Origin: Pseudomonas sp. MTM4
GTDB taxonomy: Bacteria; Pseudomonadota; Gammaproteobacteria; Pseudomonadales; Pseudomonadaceae
DNA length: 64,000 nucleotides
Assembly (NCBI RefSeq): GCF_019355055.1
Contig: NZ_CP048411.1
Coordinates: forward strand, 1,488,001-1,552,000
Reading direction: 5' to 3'
Every line of letters begins with the position of its first letter. Positions within the stretch are counted from its first letter, which is position 1. The position numbers and the translations under genes are program-made. Below the pieces are notes generated by a model. That model did not search any database. It had not been told where the DNA came from and was given only the letters and a program-made list of their open reading frames with translations. Shown piece by piece: positions 9,683 through 18,808 of the stretch.

Positions 9683-10375
9683 TCAATCTTCGGTGGTGTG
9701 AACTTTGCGATGGAGAATCGCCTGGAACTCATCGGCGAAGGTGTAGTAACGACCGATGAGCATCTCGCCACGCGCGGAGAAACGGTTGTATGCGATGACC
9801 GCAGGAATTGCGGCGAACAGGCCGATCGCAGTAGCGATCAATGCCTCGGCGATGCCGGGCGCGACAGTGGCGAGAGTCGCCTGCTGCACCTGCGCCAGCC
9901 CGCGGAACGAATTCATGATGCCCCAGACGGTACCGAACAGACCGATGTAAGGACTGGTAGAGCCAACGGTCGCGAGGAACGGCAAACTCTGATCGAGCTT
10001 TTCTTCTTCGCGGGAAATGGCGACGCGCATAGCCCGGTTCACCGCATCCATCACGGCATCGGGATCCACACCCTGCTGCTGGCGCAGGCGGGAAAACTCC
10101 TTGAAGCCGGCGCGGAAGATCTGCTCGACACCCGAATCAGGATCAGGATTACTGCCAGCCTGGCGGTACAGTTTGGAAAGGTCGATACCGGACCAGAAAC
10201 GTTCCTCGAAGGTGTCCAGCGAGCGCTTGGCGGCACGCAGCATGTTGCCGCGCTGGAAGATGATGATCCAGGACATCACCGAGGCCGCCACCAGGATCAG
10301 CATGACCAGCTGAACCACAAAGCTGGCGTTGCTGATCAAGCTCCACATGGACATATGATCGACGTTGGGTTCCAC
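9683..10375 (-). CDS. tolQ: Tol-Pal system protein TolQ
   Basis: The 230-residue ExbB/MotA-family inner-membrane protein has three transmembrane helices. One is near residues 12-38 (ISNASFVVQLVMLILVAASV). The second and third lie around residues 130-200 (GLFGTVWGIMNSF and AEALIATAIGLFAAIPAV). The last carries conserved small and polar residues lining the proton path. It is the first of tolQRA and starts two bases after ybgC. Confidence 0.97.
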   Translation of the reverse strand: MEPNVDHMSMWSLISNASFVVQLVMLILVAASVMSWIIIFQRGNMLRAAKRSLDTFEERFWSGIDLSKLYRQAGSNPDPDSGVEQIFRAGFKEFSRLRQQQGVDPDAVMDAVNRAMRVAISREEEKLDQSLPFLATVGSTSPYIGLFGTVWGIMNSFRGLAQVQQATLATVAPGIAEALIATAIGLFAAIPAVIAYNRFSARGEMLIGRYYTFADEFQAILHRKVHTTED

Positions 10376-10377
10376 GC

Positions 10378-10821
10378 TTAATCTCCTGCAGGGGGTAGAC
10401 CCGACCCGGCGAAGGCTGAGCGCAACGCTTCGGGAATAGGTCGGGGTTTCAAACTCTCGGTACGCACACAGGCGACCAGAAACTGCCCTTCACAGAGCAG
10501 CAAATTATCCTTGGCGCGTCGTACCTGCTGCCTGAAATGCAGGCTGGCGCGCTTTATTTTTACAACCTCGGCAGTTACCAGTAACTCGTCGTCCAGCCGC
10601 GCCGGCGCGTGATAACGCGCTTCGCTCGAATGCACGACGAAAAGCAGGTCTTCGCCCGCCAGCTGCGACTGGGCGAAACCCAGGTTGCGCAACCGCTCGG
10701 TGCGGGCCCGCTCCATGAACTTGAGGTAATTGACGTAATAAACGATGCCGCCGGCATCGGTATCTTCGTAGTACACCCGACACCGATGAGTGAAGGGTTG
10801 AGCATCCGATTCCGCGCGCAT
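10378..10821 (-). CDS. ybgC: Tol-Pal-associated acyl-CoA thioesterase YbgC
   Basis: The 147-residue hot-dog-fold protein has the family motif [20 protein letters not shown] near the N-terminus. This includes the catalytic aspartate of 4-hydroxybenzoyl-CoA-thioesterase-type enzymes. YbgC acts on acyl-CoA or acyl-ACP thioesters in the cytosol and is the conserved first gene of tol-pal operons, possibly linking phospholipid metabolism to the envelope machine. I take the ATG at 10821 ([10 protein letters not shown]) because the longer frame would need a TTG. The ribosome site is weak, so the exact start is tentative. Confidence 0.94.
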   Translation of the reverse strand: MRAESDAQPFTHRCRVYYEDTDAGGIVYYVNYLKFMERARTERLRNLGFAQSQLAGEDLLFVVHSSEARYHAPARLDDELLVTAEVVKIKRASLHFRQQVRRAKDNLLLCEGQFLVACVRTESLKPRPIPEALRSAFAGSGLPPAGD

Positions 10822-10872
10822 ACTAGAGCCAGGCCCCGTAAATTCCAATCGGGTGGGACAAGAATATTTTCT

Positions 10873-11925
10873 TCACTTTGTGTCGCCGTCGAACAGGTCC
10901 GCTACTGGCGAATCGCCCAGGCGTTTCGGCAGGTTCAGGCCGAAATGCAGATAGGCATGCCGGGTGACCACGCGCCCGCGCGGCGTACGCATGATGTAGC
11001 CCTGCTGGATCAGATAGGGTTCGAGCACGTCTTCGATGGTGTGGCGCTCTTCGCTAATGGCGGCTGCCAGATTGTCGATGCCCACTGGCCCGCCATCGAA
11101 CTTCTCGATTAATGTCAGCAGCAACCGTCGGTCCTGATGATCCAAGCCGCGCTCGTCCACATCGAGCATGTTCAGCGCGAGATCCGCTGTACGGCGGGTA
11201 ATCTCACCATTTCCACGAACTTCAGCAAAATCCCGCACCCGACGCAGCAGGCGGTTGGCGATACGCGGAGTGCCGCGAGCACGCCGGGCAATTTCGAAAG
11301 CGCCTTCGGCCTCGATAGCCAGGCCAAGGATGCCGGCCGAACGGCTGACGATGGTCGCCAGATCGGCCGTGGAATAGAACTCCAACCGCTGCACGATACC
11401 GAAGCGATCACGCAGCGGATTGGTGAGCATGCCCGCACGAGTGGTGGCGCCAACCAACGTGAAGGGCGGCAGGTCGAGCTTGATCGAGCGCGCCGCAGGC
11501 CCCTCGCCGATCATGATGTCCAGCTGAAAATCTTCCATCGCCGGATACAGCACTTCTTCAACGATGGGCGACAACCGATGAATCTCGTCGACGAAGAGCA
11601 CATCGCCCTGCTCCAGATTGGTCAGCAGCGCGGCCAGATCACCGGGCCGCTCCAGCACGGGGCCGGAAGTGCTCTTGATCGAGACACCCATCTCCTGCGC
11701 AATGATATTGGCCAGGGTCGTCTTGCCGAGGCCCGGCGGGCCGAAGATCAGGGTGTGATCAAGGGCCTCGCTGCGCCCGCGGGCCGCACGGATAAACAGA
11801 TCCATCTGCTCGCGCACGACCGGCTGGCCGATGTATTCGGCCAGACTCAGTGGGCGGATGGCACGGTCGAATTGTTCTTCGCGGTCGCGGCCAGTGGCGG
11901 TAATCAGACGATCGGCTTCGATCAT
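10873..11925 (-). CDS. ruvB: Holliday junction branch migration helicase RuvB
   Basis: The 350-residue AAA+ motor drives branch migration of Holliday junctions together with RuvA. Walker A is [12 protein letters not shown] near residue 65 and Walker B is [10 protein letters not shown] near residue 110. Sensor and arginine-finger regions ([18 protein letters not shown]) and the C-terminal winged helix that contacts DNA ([16 protein letters not shown]) are present. It follows ruvA by four bases in the ruvC-ruvA-ruvB order. Confidence 0.98.
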   Translation of the reverse strand: MIEADRLITATGRDREEQFDRAIRPLSLAEYIGQPVVREQMDLFIRAARGRSEALDHTLIFGPPGLGKTTLANIIAQEMGVSIKSTSGPVLERPGDLAALLTNLEQGDVLFVDEIHRLSPIVEEVLYPAMEDFQLDIMIGEGPAARSIKLDLPPFTLVGATTRAGMLTNPLRDRFGIVQRLEFYSTADLATIVSRSAGILGLAIEAEGAFEIARRARGTPRIANRLLRRVRDFAEVRGNGEITRRTADLALNMLDVDERGLDHQDRRLLLTLIEKFDGGPVGIDNLAAAISEERHTIEDVLEPYLIQQGYIMRTPRGRVVTRHAYLHFGLNLPKRLGDSPVADLFDGDTK

Positions 11926-11929
11926 GCGC

Positions 11930-12535
11930 TTACACCATTCCCTTCAGGGCACGGCGGATCAGATCTTCACTACTCAAATCGTCTTCCTGTACGGCGGATA
12001 CGGCACGACTGGCCTCTTGCGGCTTGAACCCAAGGGAAATCAGCGCGCTGACCGCATCATTCTCGGCGCTTGAGACTGCCATATTCGAGCGGGGTTCCAC
12101 CACCAGAGGTGCGATGGACGGCATGCTCTCCCAGGCTTTGAAGCGATCTTTCAACTCCACCAGCAGCCGCTCGGCCGTCTTCTTGCCGACGCCCGGAATC
12201 TTCACCAGCGCGGAGGTGTCCTGAGCCTGCACGCAGCGCACCAGTTCGTCCACTTCAAGGCCCGACATCAATGCCAGCGCCAGCTTGGGGCCGACGCCAT
12301 TGAGCCGGATCAGTTCGCGAAACAGCTCGCGGTCACGCTTTTCGGCGAAGCCATAAAGCAGTTGCGCGTCCTCTCGCACTACCAGATGGGTGTGCAGCGT
12401 TACCGGCTCACCGACAGCAGGCAGGCGGTAGAGCGTCGTCATCGGCACCTCGACTTCATAGCCGACGCCATTCACATCCAGTATCAGATGCGGCGGCTGT
12501 TTCTCCGCCAGGGTTCCGCGCAAACGTCCAATCAC
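11930..12535 (-). CDS. ruvA: Holliday junction DNA-binding protein RuvA
   Basis: The 201-residue protein forms a tetramer on the Holliday junction and recruits RuvB. It has an N-terminal OB-fold domain ([20 protein letters not shown]). Two helix-hairpin-helix motifs are present ([16 protein letters not shown] and [19 protein letters not shown]). A flexible acidic linker leads to the C-terminal RuvB-binding domain ([19 protein letters not shown]). Length is normal. Confidence 0.98.
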   Translation of the reverse strand: MIGRLRGTLAEKQPPHLILDVNGVGYEVEVPMTTLYRLPAVGEPVTLHTHLVVREDAQLLYGFAEKRDRELFRELIRLNGVGPKLALALMSGLEVDELVRCVQAQDTSALVKIPGVGKKTAERLLVELKDRFKAWESMPSIAPLVVEPRSNMAVSSAENDAVSALISLGFKPQEASRAVSAVQEDDLSSEDLIRRALKGMV

Positions 12536-12603
12536 AGTTATCCATTCCTCTCTCGACTGAAGGAGCGCCGTCAGCCATTGTCTTTGCTACCCAGCACTAG
12601 CTA

Positions 12604-13128
12604 CTACAAACGCAAGCGCCCTGCCCTGCGCTTGGCACCGGCCAGCCCGTGCGGGATGAGACTCTGCCGATGATGCGCATGGCACAAGGCGATCGCTAGC
12701 GCGTCTGAGGCATCGATCTGTGGTTTTTTCACCAATTTCAGCAGGTGCATCACCATCATCTGCACTTGCTCTTTGTCGGCACCACCGGTTCCGGCAATCG
12801 CCTGCTTGACCTGGGTGGCGGTGTACTCGGCTATCTCCAGACCCTGCTCGGCAGCAGCCACTATCGCGGCGCCTCGGGCCTGTCCGAGCTTGAGCGCAGA
12901 ATCGGCGTTGCGCGCCATGAAGACCTGCTCGATACCCATGGTCACCGGGCCATGAAGGCGGATCACCTCGCTGACGCCAGCGAATACTGCCTGCAGCCGG
13001 GCGGACAGCTCACCACTGCCGGTGCGGATGCAACCGGATGCCACGTACTCACAACTGCGGCCGGTATCGCGCACCACGCCGTAGCCAGTAATGCGAGAGC
13101 CGGGATCGATCCCGAGGATGAGCGTCAT
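12604..13128 (-). CDS. ruvC: Crossover junction endodeoxyribonuclease RuvC
   Basis: The 174-residue resolvase cuts Holliday junctions symmetrically. The four acidic catalytic residues of the RNase H fold are visible: the first Asp in [14 protein letters not shown], the Glu in [11 protein letters not shown], and two more in [16 protein letters not shown]. It heads the ruvCAB run, 68 bases upstream of ruvA. Confidence 0.98.
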   Translation of the reverse strand: MTLILGIDPGSRITGYGVVRDTGRSCEYVASGCIRTGSGELSARLQAVFAGVSEVIRLHGPVTMGIEQVFMARNADSALKLGQARGAAIVAAAEQGLEIAEYTATQVKQAIAGTGGADKEQVQMMVMHLLKLVKKPQIDASDALAIALCHAHHRQSLIPHGLAGAKRRAGRLRL

Positions 13129-13237
13129 GCGGTCGCCGTACTGTCTATTTATCCAGCCGCGAGTATAAAGGTACAGTCGCGGCGAGAGCTACCGGAACAA
13201 TGCCGAAGACCGCACGCATCAAGGCGCACAAATGAAG

Positions 13238-13270
13238 AAGCCGGAAACACGCAAACGGCGCTCCCGGCTT
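13238..13270 (-). terminator. Possible terminator between the YebC/PmpR gene and ruvC
   Basis: AAGCCGG and CCGGCTT form a stem on the minus strand with a long, partly self-complementary loop. The downstream tail CTTCATTT is only weakly T-rich, so termination may be partial. Confidence 0.4.
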
Positions 13271-13305
13271 TCAGCTTCGATTCCTGACTTCTTACCAGTG
13301 CCCAA

Positions 13306-14052
13306 TCACTCCAACTGCTCCATGATTTCGTCGGAAATCTCGGCGTTGTGGTAGACGTTCTGCACATCGTCCAGATCTTCCAGCGCATCGATCAGGCGCA
13401 ACACCTTCTGCGCGGTTTCCAGATCGGCGAGCGGCGCGGCAATCGAGGGGATCATGGCGATTTCCGCCTCCTCGCCCTTGAAGCCGGCCGCACTCAGCAC
13501 CTCGTTGACGGCATGGAAATCGGCAAAGCTGGTGGAGACCAGCGCCGAGCCATCTTCGCCCATTTCCACATCATCGGCACCGGCTTCCAGCGCCGCTTCC
13601 ATCAGCGCATCTTCGTCCACGCCCGCGGCAAAGCTGATCTGCCCTTTGCGATCGAACATGTAGGCAACCGAGCCATCGGTGCCAAGGTTGCCGCCGTGCT
13701 TGCTGAAGGCATGACGCACTTCGGCCGCGGTGCGATTGCGGTTGTCGGTCATGGCCTCGACGATGATGGCCACGCCACTAGGCGCATAACCTTCGTAGCT
13801 CAGTTCGACGACATTGTCGGCCTCGTTATTGCCGGCGCCGCGGGCGATGGCGCGGTCGATCACGTCCCGCGACATGTTGGCGACCAGTGCCTTGTCTACC
13901 GCCAGGCGCAGGCGCGGGTTATCCGCCGGAATTGCGCCACTTTTGGCCGCAACTGTCAGCTCACGAATGAGCTTGGTGAAAATCTTGCCGCGCTTGGCGT
14001 CCTGGCGCCCCTTGCGGTGCTTGATGTTGGCCCATTTGGAATGACCAGCCAT
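13306..14052 (-). CDS. YebC/PmpR family DNA-binding transcriptional regulator
   Basis: The 248-residue product starts with the family hallmark [20 protein letters not shown] and has the usual three-domain YebC length. In P. aeruginosa the syntenic protein PmpR (PA0964) represses the quinolone-signal regulator gene pqsR. Other YebC members act as translation factors that help ribosomes through difficult proline-rich stretches. Which role applies here cannot be read from sequence. It lies 77 bases after aspS and upstream of ruvC, the usual pseudomonad order. Confidence 0.95.
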   Translation of the reverse strand: MAGHSKWANIKHRKGRQDAKRGKIFTKLIRELTVAAKSGAIPADNPRLRLAVDKALVANMSRDVIDRAIARGAGNNEADNVVELSYEGYAPSGVAIIVEAMTDNRNRTAAEVRHAFSKHGGNLGTDGSVAYMFDRKGQISFAAGVDEDALMEAALEAGADDVEMGEDGSALVSTSFADFHAVNEVLSAAGFKGEEAEIAMIPSIAAPLADLETAQKVLRLIDALEDLDDVQNVYHNAEISDEIMEQLE

Positions 14053-14098
14053 AACTGCCTCCCTCTTCGATCAACTTTCTTCTCGCTGAAACGGAGAA

Positions 14099-14116
14099 GC
14101 CCAGGTTTCCCTGGGC
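14099..14116 (-). terminator. Hairpin between aspS and the YebC/PmpR gene
   Basis: GCCCAGG and CCTGGGC form a compact stem. On the minus strand the tail is TTCTCCGTTTC, which is not a clean U-tract. This could be a weak terminator or a transcript-stabilising hairpin. Confidence 0.35.
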
Positions 14117-14129
14117 TCCGGCTCTGCGG

Positions 14130-15905
14130 TTATTCGGCTTTAGGCTGCTCGCGCAGGCGAATGTGCAACTCGCGCAGCGCCTTGGCATCCACCGCACCCG
14201 GCGCCTGGGTCATGACGTCCGCCGCGCTCTGGGTTTTCGGGAAGGCGATTACTTCACGAATCGATTGCGCGCCAGTCATCAGCATCACTAGGCGATCAAG
14301 GCCGAAAGCCAGGCCACCGTGCGGCGGCGCGCCGTATTTCAGCGCATCGAGCAGGAAGCCGAACTTCTCGTTCTGCTCCGCTTCGTCGATACCCAGGATA
14401 CGGAATACGGTCTGCTGCATGTCCTTGCGGTGGATACGGATGGAACCGCCACCCAGCTCGGTGCCGTTGAGCACCATGTCGTAGGCACGCGACAGCGCCG
14501 CTCCCGGATTGGCTTCCAACTCTTCGGGGCTGCACTTGGGCGCGGTGAAAGGATGGTGCAGTGCCGACAGCGAGCCGTCGTCGTTTTCCTCGAACATCGG
14601 GAAGTCGACCACCCACATCGGCGCCCATTCGCAAGTCAGCAGGTTCAGGTCGTGACCCAGCTTGATGCGCAACGCACCCAGCGCTTCGGAAACAATCTTG
14701 GCCTTGTCGGCACCGAAGAAGACGATGTCGCCATCGACCGCACCCACTCGATCAAGGATCGCATTGAGGTTGGCTTCGGGGATGTTCTTGACGATGGGCG
14801 ACTGCAGGCCTTCAACACCCTTGGCGCGCTCGTTGATCTTGATGTAAGCCAGGCCCTTGGCGCCGTAGATGCCGACGAACTTGGTGTAGTCGTCGATCTG
14901 CTTGCGCGGCATGCTCGCACCGCCCGGCACGCGCAGTGCGGCAACACGGCACTTGGGATCGTTGGCCGGGCCGGCGAACACTTTGAATTCGACATCCTTG
15001 AGCTGGTCTTCCACATCGATCAGTTCCAGCGGAATACGCAGGTCCGGCTTGTCCGAACCGTAGCGGCGCATGGCTTCTTCGAACGGCATATGCGGGAACT
15101 CGCCGAACTCGACGCCCAGCACTTCCTTGAATAGCTTGCGCACCATGCCTTCGGTGATGCCGATGATGTCGGATTCATCGAGGAAGCTGGTCTCGATGTC
15201 GATCTGGGTGAATTCCGGCTGACGGTCGGCCCGCAGGTCTTCGTCGCGGAAGCACTTAGCGATCTGATAGTAGCGATCGAAGCCGGCCACCATCAGCAAC
15301 TGCTTGAACAGCTGCGGCGACTGCGGCAGGGCGAAGAAACTGCCGGGATGGGTGCGGCTGGGAACCAGATAGTCGCGGGCGCCTTCAGGGGTGGCGCGGG
15401 TCAGGATCGGCGTTTCCACATCGAGGAAGCCGTTTTCATCCAGATAGCGACGAATGCTGGTTGTGATGCTCGAGCGCAGTTTAAGCTTCTCGGCCATTTC
15501 CGGGCGGCGCAGGTCGATGAAGCGATAGCGCAGGCGGGTTTCCTCGCCCACGTCGCTGTATTCGTTGAGCGGGAACGGCGGGGTTTCTGCCTCGTTCAGT
15601 ACTTCCAGCTCATAGCCCAACACTTCGATGGCACCAGAGGCCATGTTCGGGTTGCGTGCGCCTTCCGGGCGCAGGCGGACCTTGCCGGTGATTTTCACCA
15701 CATATTCGCTGCGTACCCGGTCGGCGGCTGCAAACGTCTCGGCGCGGTCGGGATCGAACACCACCTGGGCCATGCCTTCACGATCACGCACGTCGAGGAA
15801 GATGACCCCGCCGTGGTCGCGGCGGCGATGGACCCAACCGCAAAGAGTGATTTCCTGGCCGTCCAGGCTTTCGTTCAACTGGCCGCAATAGTGGCTGCGC
15901 ATCAT
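14130..15905 (-). CDS. aspS: Aspartyl-tRNA synthetase
   Basis: The 591-residue class II synthetase has an N-terminal anticodon-binding OB fold ([20 protein letters not shown]). Motif 2 is [19 protein letters not shown], a bacterial GAD insertion domain lies at about residues 290-420, and motif 3 is [15 protein letters not shown]. In pseudomonads the enzyme is generally non-discriminating, also charging tRNA-Asn for GatCAB amidation, but this is family knowledge and not visible here. It starts at the ATG facing dps across a 376-base gap. Confidence 0.97.
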   Translation of the reverse strand: MMRSHYCGQLNESLDGQEITLCGWVHRRRDHGGVIFLDVRDREGMAQVVFDPDRAETFAAADRVRSEYVVKITGKVRLRPEGARNPNMASGAIEVLGYELEVLNEAETPPFPLNEYSDVGEETRLRYRFIDLRRPEMAEKLKLRSSITTSIRRYLDENGFLDVETPILTRATPEGARDYLVPSRTHPGSFFALPQSPQLFKQLLMVAGFDRYYQIAKCFRDEDLRADRQPEFTQIDIETSFLDESDIIGITEGMVRKLFKEVLGVEFGEFPHMPFEEAMRRYGSDKPDLRIPLELIDVEDQLKDVEFKVFAGPANDPKCRVAALRVPGGASMPRKQIDDYTKFVGIYGAKGLAYIKINERAKGVEGLQSPIVKNIPEANLNAILDRVGAVDGDIVFFGADKAKIVSEALGALRIKLGHDLNLLTCEWAPMWVVDFPMFEENDDGSLSALHHPFTAPKCSPEELEANPGAALSRAYDMVLNGTELGGGSIRIHRKDMQQTVFRILGIDEAEQNEKFGFLLDALKYGAPPHGGLAFGLDRLVMLMTGAQSIREVIAFPKTQSAADVMTQAPGAVDAKALRELHIRLREQPKAE

Positions 15906-16281
15906 GGTGGGGTTCGCTTCTCGTATCTTGGAAATTCGTTGGGTCGCTCGATTCGCGACTGGCAGACGGAGCCCAAATGGCGCTCCACCTGGGATCGATC
16001 GCTCATCGGCACAGAGCCAGAGCTGCCGGCAGACATCAGTACGCGGCTACCCTTACGGCAGACGGGCCGCCCGACACAAGCGCGGGATTATATCTGCATA
16101 ATCGTTTCAACGCAGCCGACTCTGAACGCTTGCCCATCGAAGCAATAGCCAATCCGCATTGAACCCAACGCCTACTGGCGCCTTCCAACCAACAGACCGT
16201 TACCGGCGTCAGTGCGCCGCTCACTGTTAGCCGTCGTTTTCTGGCATAACTGTCAGTCAATTCATCCAAAGGGAGAGAACC
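15906..16281. other. Divergent intergenic region between aspS and dps
   Basis: No coding region is supported in these 376 bases. On the minus strand a TATAAT hexamer (16087-16092) with an AT-rich flank could be the -10 box of aspS, but no good -35 box stands at the right distance. The dps side has a strong ribosome site, AGGGAGAGAACC, just before its ATG. No OxyR or Fur operator is evident by eye. Confidence 0.4.
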
Positions 16282-16752
16282 ATGGAAATTAATATTGGTA
16301 TTGCCGAACAGGATCGCGCCGCCATTGCAGATGGTTTGTCCCGCCTGCTGGCCGACACCTACACGCTTTATCTGAAGACGCACAACTTCCACTGGAACGT
16401 GACGGGGCCGATGTTCAACACCCTGCACACCATGTTCGAGACGCAGTACACCGAACTGGCCCTTGCGGTGGACGATATCGCCGAGCGTATCCGCGCCCTG
16501 GGCTTCCCCGCGCCCGGCACCTACGCCGCCTACGCGAAGCTGTCTTCGATCAAGGAGCAGGAGGGCATTCCATCCGCAGAAGACATGATCAAGTTGCTGG
16601 TTGAAGGACAAGAAGCCGTCGTCCGTACCGCGCGCGGCATCTTCCCGCTGCTGGAAAAAGTCAGTGACGAGCCCACCGCCGACCTTCTGACTCAGCGCAT
16701 GCAGATTCATGAAAAGACTGCCTGGATGCTGCGCAGCCTGCTTGCCGCCTGA
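16282..16752 (+). CDS. dps: Dps-family DNA starvation/ferroxidase protein
   Basis: The 156-residue ferritin-like protein has the Dps ferroxidase signature [20 protein letters not shown] (about residues 33-52). The second ligand set follows in [17 protein letters not shown]. Such proteins form dodecameric shells that oxidise and store iron and protect DNA during stress. The gene is monocistronic, preceded by the strong ribosome site AGGGAG, and divergent from aspS. It matches PA0962 in position. Confidence 0.94.
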   Translation: MEINIGIAEQDRAAIADGLSRLLADTYTLYLKTHNFHWNVTGPMFNTLHTMFETQYTELALAVDDIAERIRALGFPAPGTYAAYAKLSSIKEQEGIPSAEDMIKLLVEGQEAVVRTARGIFPLLEKVSDEPTADLLTQRMQIHEKTAWMLRSLLAA

Positions 16753-17023
16753 TACGAGACGCAACCTCCGCTGCAAGCGGGATGGTCGAAGCACGGCCAT
16801 TCCGCTTGGCAAATGACACGAAGCTCGCCGCTAACGGCGTGACACCCGCCCCAACCCCTTCCCGATGCCTCGATGGGCAAGCCATTTGAGCACCGCCTTC
16901 CTTTACTGTTAAATACGCGCGCGTCGCAGCTTGGGCATTCAATTAAGGCGATCGCATACCACTCAATTTCCTCCGCCCAAGCCTGCCGCTTTCTGTCGTG
17001 CTATTTAACTGTGAGTCATAAGA

Positions 17024-17653
17024 ATGCTTAAGATCATCCATGTATTAACGGGCGTTGTTGCCCTGACGCTGTCATTCGTACCCAGTATTACCGGGGCAAT
17101 GCCCTTGCTGGTACAACCCGAGGCATTGAGCCTGCTGTTTCTAGGTCTGCTGAACGTACAGCTTGCATCCGCTCAGGCGAACAGCCACGGGCGTAGCCGC
17201 CCTGTTCTACTCGGCGCTTCTGTGCTGCTGATTATCGCGGTTGTGATCCAGGCTGCGATTCTGTTGCTTCCCGTCGTTGCCATTGCGGGACAACCAGCAA
17301 CCCTGGCCAGCCTAGTGCTCGCCTTCATCGCCGTACTGCTGCAACTGGCTGCGACGCAATCAGTAAATGCACGTACCACCAACCGCAGCCCATCCTCGCA
17401 TCGCAGAAGCCAGCACAAGAACGTCACGGCGCCAGCTGCTAGTACCGCCGGGCGCGAAGCAGGCACGGTCAAATGGTTCAACACCTCGAAAGGTTTCGGT
17501 TTTATCTCCCGCGATAGCGGTGATGATGTGTTCGTCCACTTCAGAGCCATCCGAGGCGAAGGCCACCGGGTACTGGTAGAAGGTCAACGCGTCGAATTCG
17601 CCGTCATGATGCGCGACAAAGGTCTCCAGGCCGAAGACGTGGTCGCAATCTAG
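17024..17653 (+). CDS. Membrane-anchored cold-shock-domain protein
   Basis: The 209-residue product is a fusion. Residues 1 to about 120 contain three or four hydrophobic segments ([68 protein letters not shown]). A basic Ser/Arg-rich linker follows. The C-terminal 65 residues are a cold-shock domain with both RNA-binding motifs, RNP1 as KGFGFIS and RNP2 as VFVHF. The cold-shock fold would face the cytosol. A syntenic protein in P. aeruginosa (PA0961) is annotated as a cold-shock protein. What the membrane part does is unknown. Confidence 0.88.
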   Translation: MLKIIHVLTGVVALTLSFVPSITGAMPLLVQPEALSLLFLGLLNVQLASAQANSHGRSRPVLLGASVLLIIAVVIQAAILLLPVVAIAGQPATLASLVLAFIAVLLQLAATQSVNARTTNRSPSSHRRSQHKNVTAPAASTAGREAGTVKWFNTSKGFGFISRDSGDDVFVHFRAIRGEGHRVLVEGQRVEFAVMMRDKGLQAEDVVAI

Positions 17654-17670
17654 TCAGACCACCGACGTCG

Positions 17671-17697
17671 AACGCCAGAACCAACAGTGCTGGCGTT
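17671..17697 (+). terminator. Possible terminator after the cold-shock-domain gene
   Basis: AACGCCAG and CTGGCGTT form an 8-bp stem with an 11-base loop, 17 bases past the stop, followed by TTGCC. It lies between two convergent genes; the T-tract is short. Confidence 0.4.
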
Positions 17698-17718
17698 TGC
17701 CACCCTGCGCCGCAGCCT

Positions 17719-17925
17719 TCAATAATGCGGCGGAGGCGCTTCATCCTCCTCCCCCCCCATCCTGCTCTGCATGTCTTCCTGCCGCCTGGCCAGCACACCC
17801 AGCTGCGCTTGTAGCCGCTCGACGGTACGCTGCTGCGCAAACAGCACATCACTCAAGGTTTGGATCGTGTCGTCCTGAAAAGCCAGGCGCGCCTCGAGAT
17901 CGGTGATGCGTTGTTCCATCTCCAT
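17719..17925 (-). CDS. slyX: SlyX family protein
   Basis: The 68-residue protein is mostly one coiled coil (QRITDLEARLAFQDDTIQTL, then AQQRTVERLQAQLGVL) and ends in the DEAPPPHY tail typical of SlyX. The family function is unknown. I chose the ATG at 17925 (MEMEQRITDLE) because GGAG lies seven bases upstream. It starts four bases after the HIT gene stop and is probably co-transcribed with it. Confidence 0.93.
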   Translation of the reverse strand: MEMEQRITDLEARLAFQDDTIQTLSDVLFAQQRTVERLQAQLGVLARRQEDMQSRMGGEEDEAPPPHY

Positions 17926-17929
17926 TACG

Positions 17930-18352
17930 TCACTCCGCAAAACGAAAATTGTCAGTGAGCACCAGCTTCAGCTTCTGCCTTATCGCATCGACCTGCACCT
18001 CACTATAAGGATTGGCCGGCTTGTGACCCCAGACGGGCGCTGGCCAGGCGGCATCACCCCGACGCCGGGCGATCACGTGCATATGGAGCTGATTCACCAC
18101 GTTGCCCAAGGTCGCGACATTCATCTTGTCTGCGCCGAAAGTGTCCTTCAGCGTTTCAGCCAGCGCCGTTGCCTCTCGCCAAAGCGCCTGCTGATCCGCC
18201 GCGTCCAGTTGAAACAGCTCACTGACCTCCTCACGGCGCGGCACAAGAATGAACCAGGGGTAATTGGCATCGTTCATCAGCAGCAAGCGACACAGCGGAA
18301 AATCACCCAGATTCAGCGTGTCCTGCTCCAGGCGTGAATCGAGAACGAACAT
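17930..18352 (-). CDS. HIT (histidine triad) family nucleotide-binding protein
   Basis: The 140-residue protein has the C-terminal triad-like motif VNQLHMHVIARRRGD followed by PAWPAPVWG-like sequence (here AAWPAPVWG). The first histidine of the canonical H-x-H-x-H triad is glutamine, while the two remaining histidines are in place. HIT proteins hydrolyse or transfer nucleotides from phosphoramidates and dinucleotides, but the natural substrate of this bacterial subgroup is unknown. I chose the ATG at 18352, with AGGAG seven bases upstream, over a longer frame starting at 18370. Confidence 0.9.
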   Translation of the reverse strand: MFVLDSRLEQDTLNLGDFPLCRLLLMNDANYPWFILVPRREEVSELFQLDAADQQALWREATALAETLKDTFGADKMNVATLGNVVNQLHMHVIARRRGDAAWPAPVWGHKPANPYSEVQVDAIRQKLKLVLTDNFRFAE

Positions 18353-18808
18353 AACGGCACTCCTGTTCATATGGGGAACCGGCAGCAGCGAAGCCGCACC
18401 GGATCGTCAGATAAGAATACTCCAACGTTCCAGCGCCAGCAGCCGAGCAAAGCGCACCAGTTCGGGACTGCCACCGACGACAAAGCCCCGCTATAGAGCG
18501 GGCCGAGGCGCGCAGCAGTCAGTTTTCCTGCAACGAGGCAGCTTTTCATTCTGTGCACGGTTATTGCTTTGCGGTAAAAAGCCCCACGCGAGGGGGCAGA
18601 AAAACGTAAAAAGCTGGAGTAAGCTTGCTGTCGCTAGTTTCCCCAGCTACACAATAATTCTCGGAAATACATTCCCAGAGTTGTTGCAGGTTTCGACCAG
18701 CTAGGTAAACAAGGACTGCAATTGAGCTTGTATACCGAAAATAAGATGCCTCTTTCCCGCCACAAGCAGGAAAGCAAGCACCAATTTGAACCAAAGGAGC
18801 AATCACTC
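18353..18808. other. Intergenic region between the HIT gene and the OprD-family porin gene
   Basis: No convincing reading frame is seen in these 456 bases. The porin leader carries a clear AAGGAG ribosome site just before 18809. The region holds one hairpin (18576-18597, listed separately) oriented as a terminator on the minus strand, without an annotated minus-strand gene for it to serve. Confidence 0.5.
18576..18597 (-). terminator. Orphan hairpin with U-tract on the minus strand upstream of the porin gene
   Basis: GCCCC (18581-18585) pairs with GGGGC (18593-18597). On the minus strand the stem is followed by TTTTT. No protein gene on the minus strand ends here. It could close an unannotated small RNA or be a leader hairpin of the porin mRNA read in the other direction. 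Confidence 0.45.

Noticed and set aside
13348..14484. 378-codon plus-strand frame across the YebC gene and the end of aspS
   Set aside because: It runs antisense to two well-supported genes, lacks recognised motifs and is a product of GC-rich codon structure.
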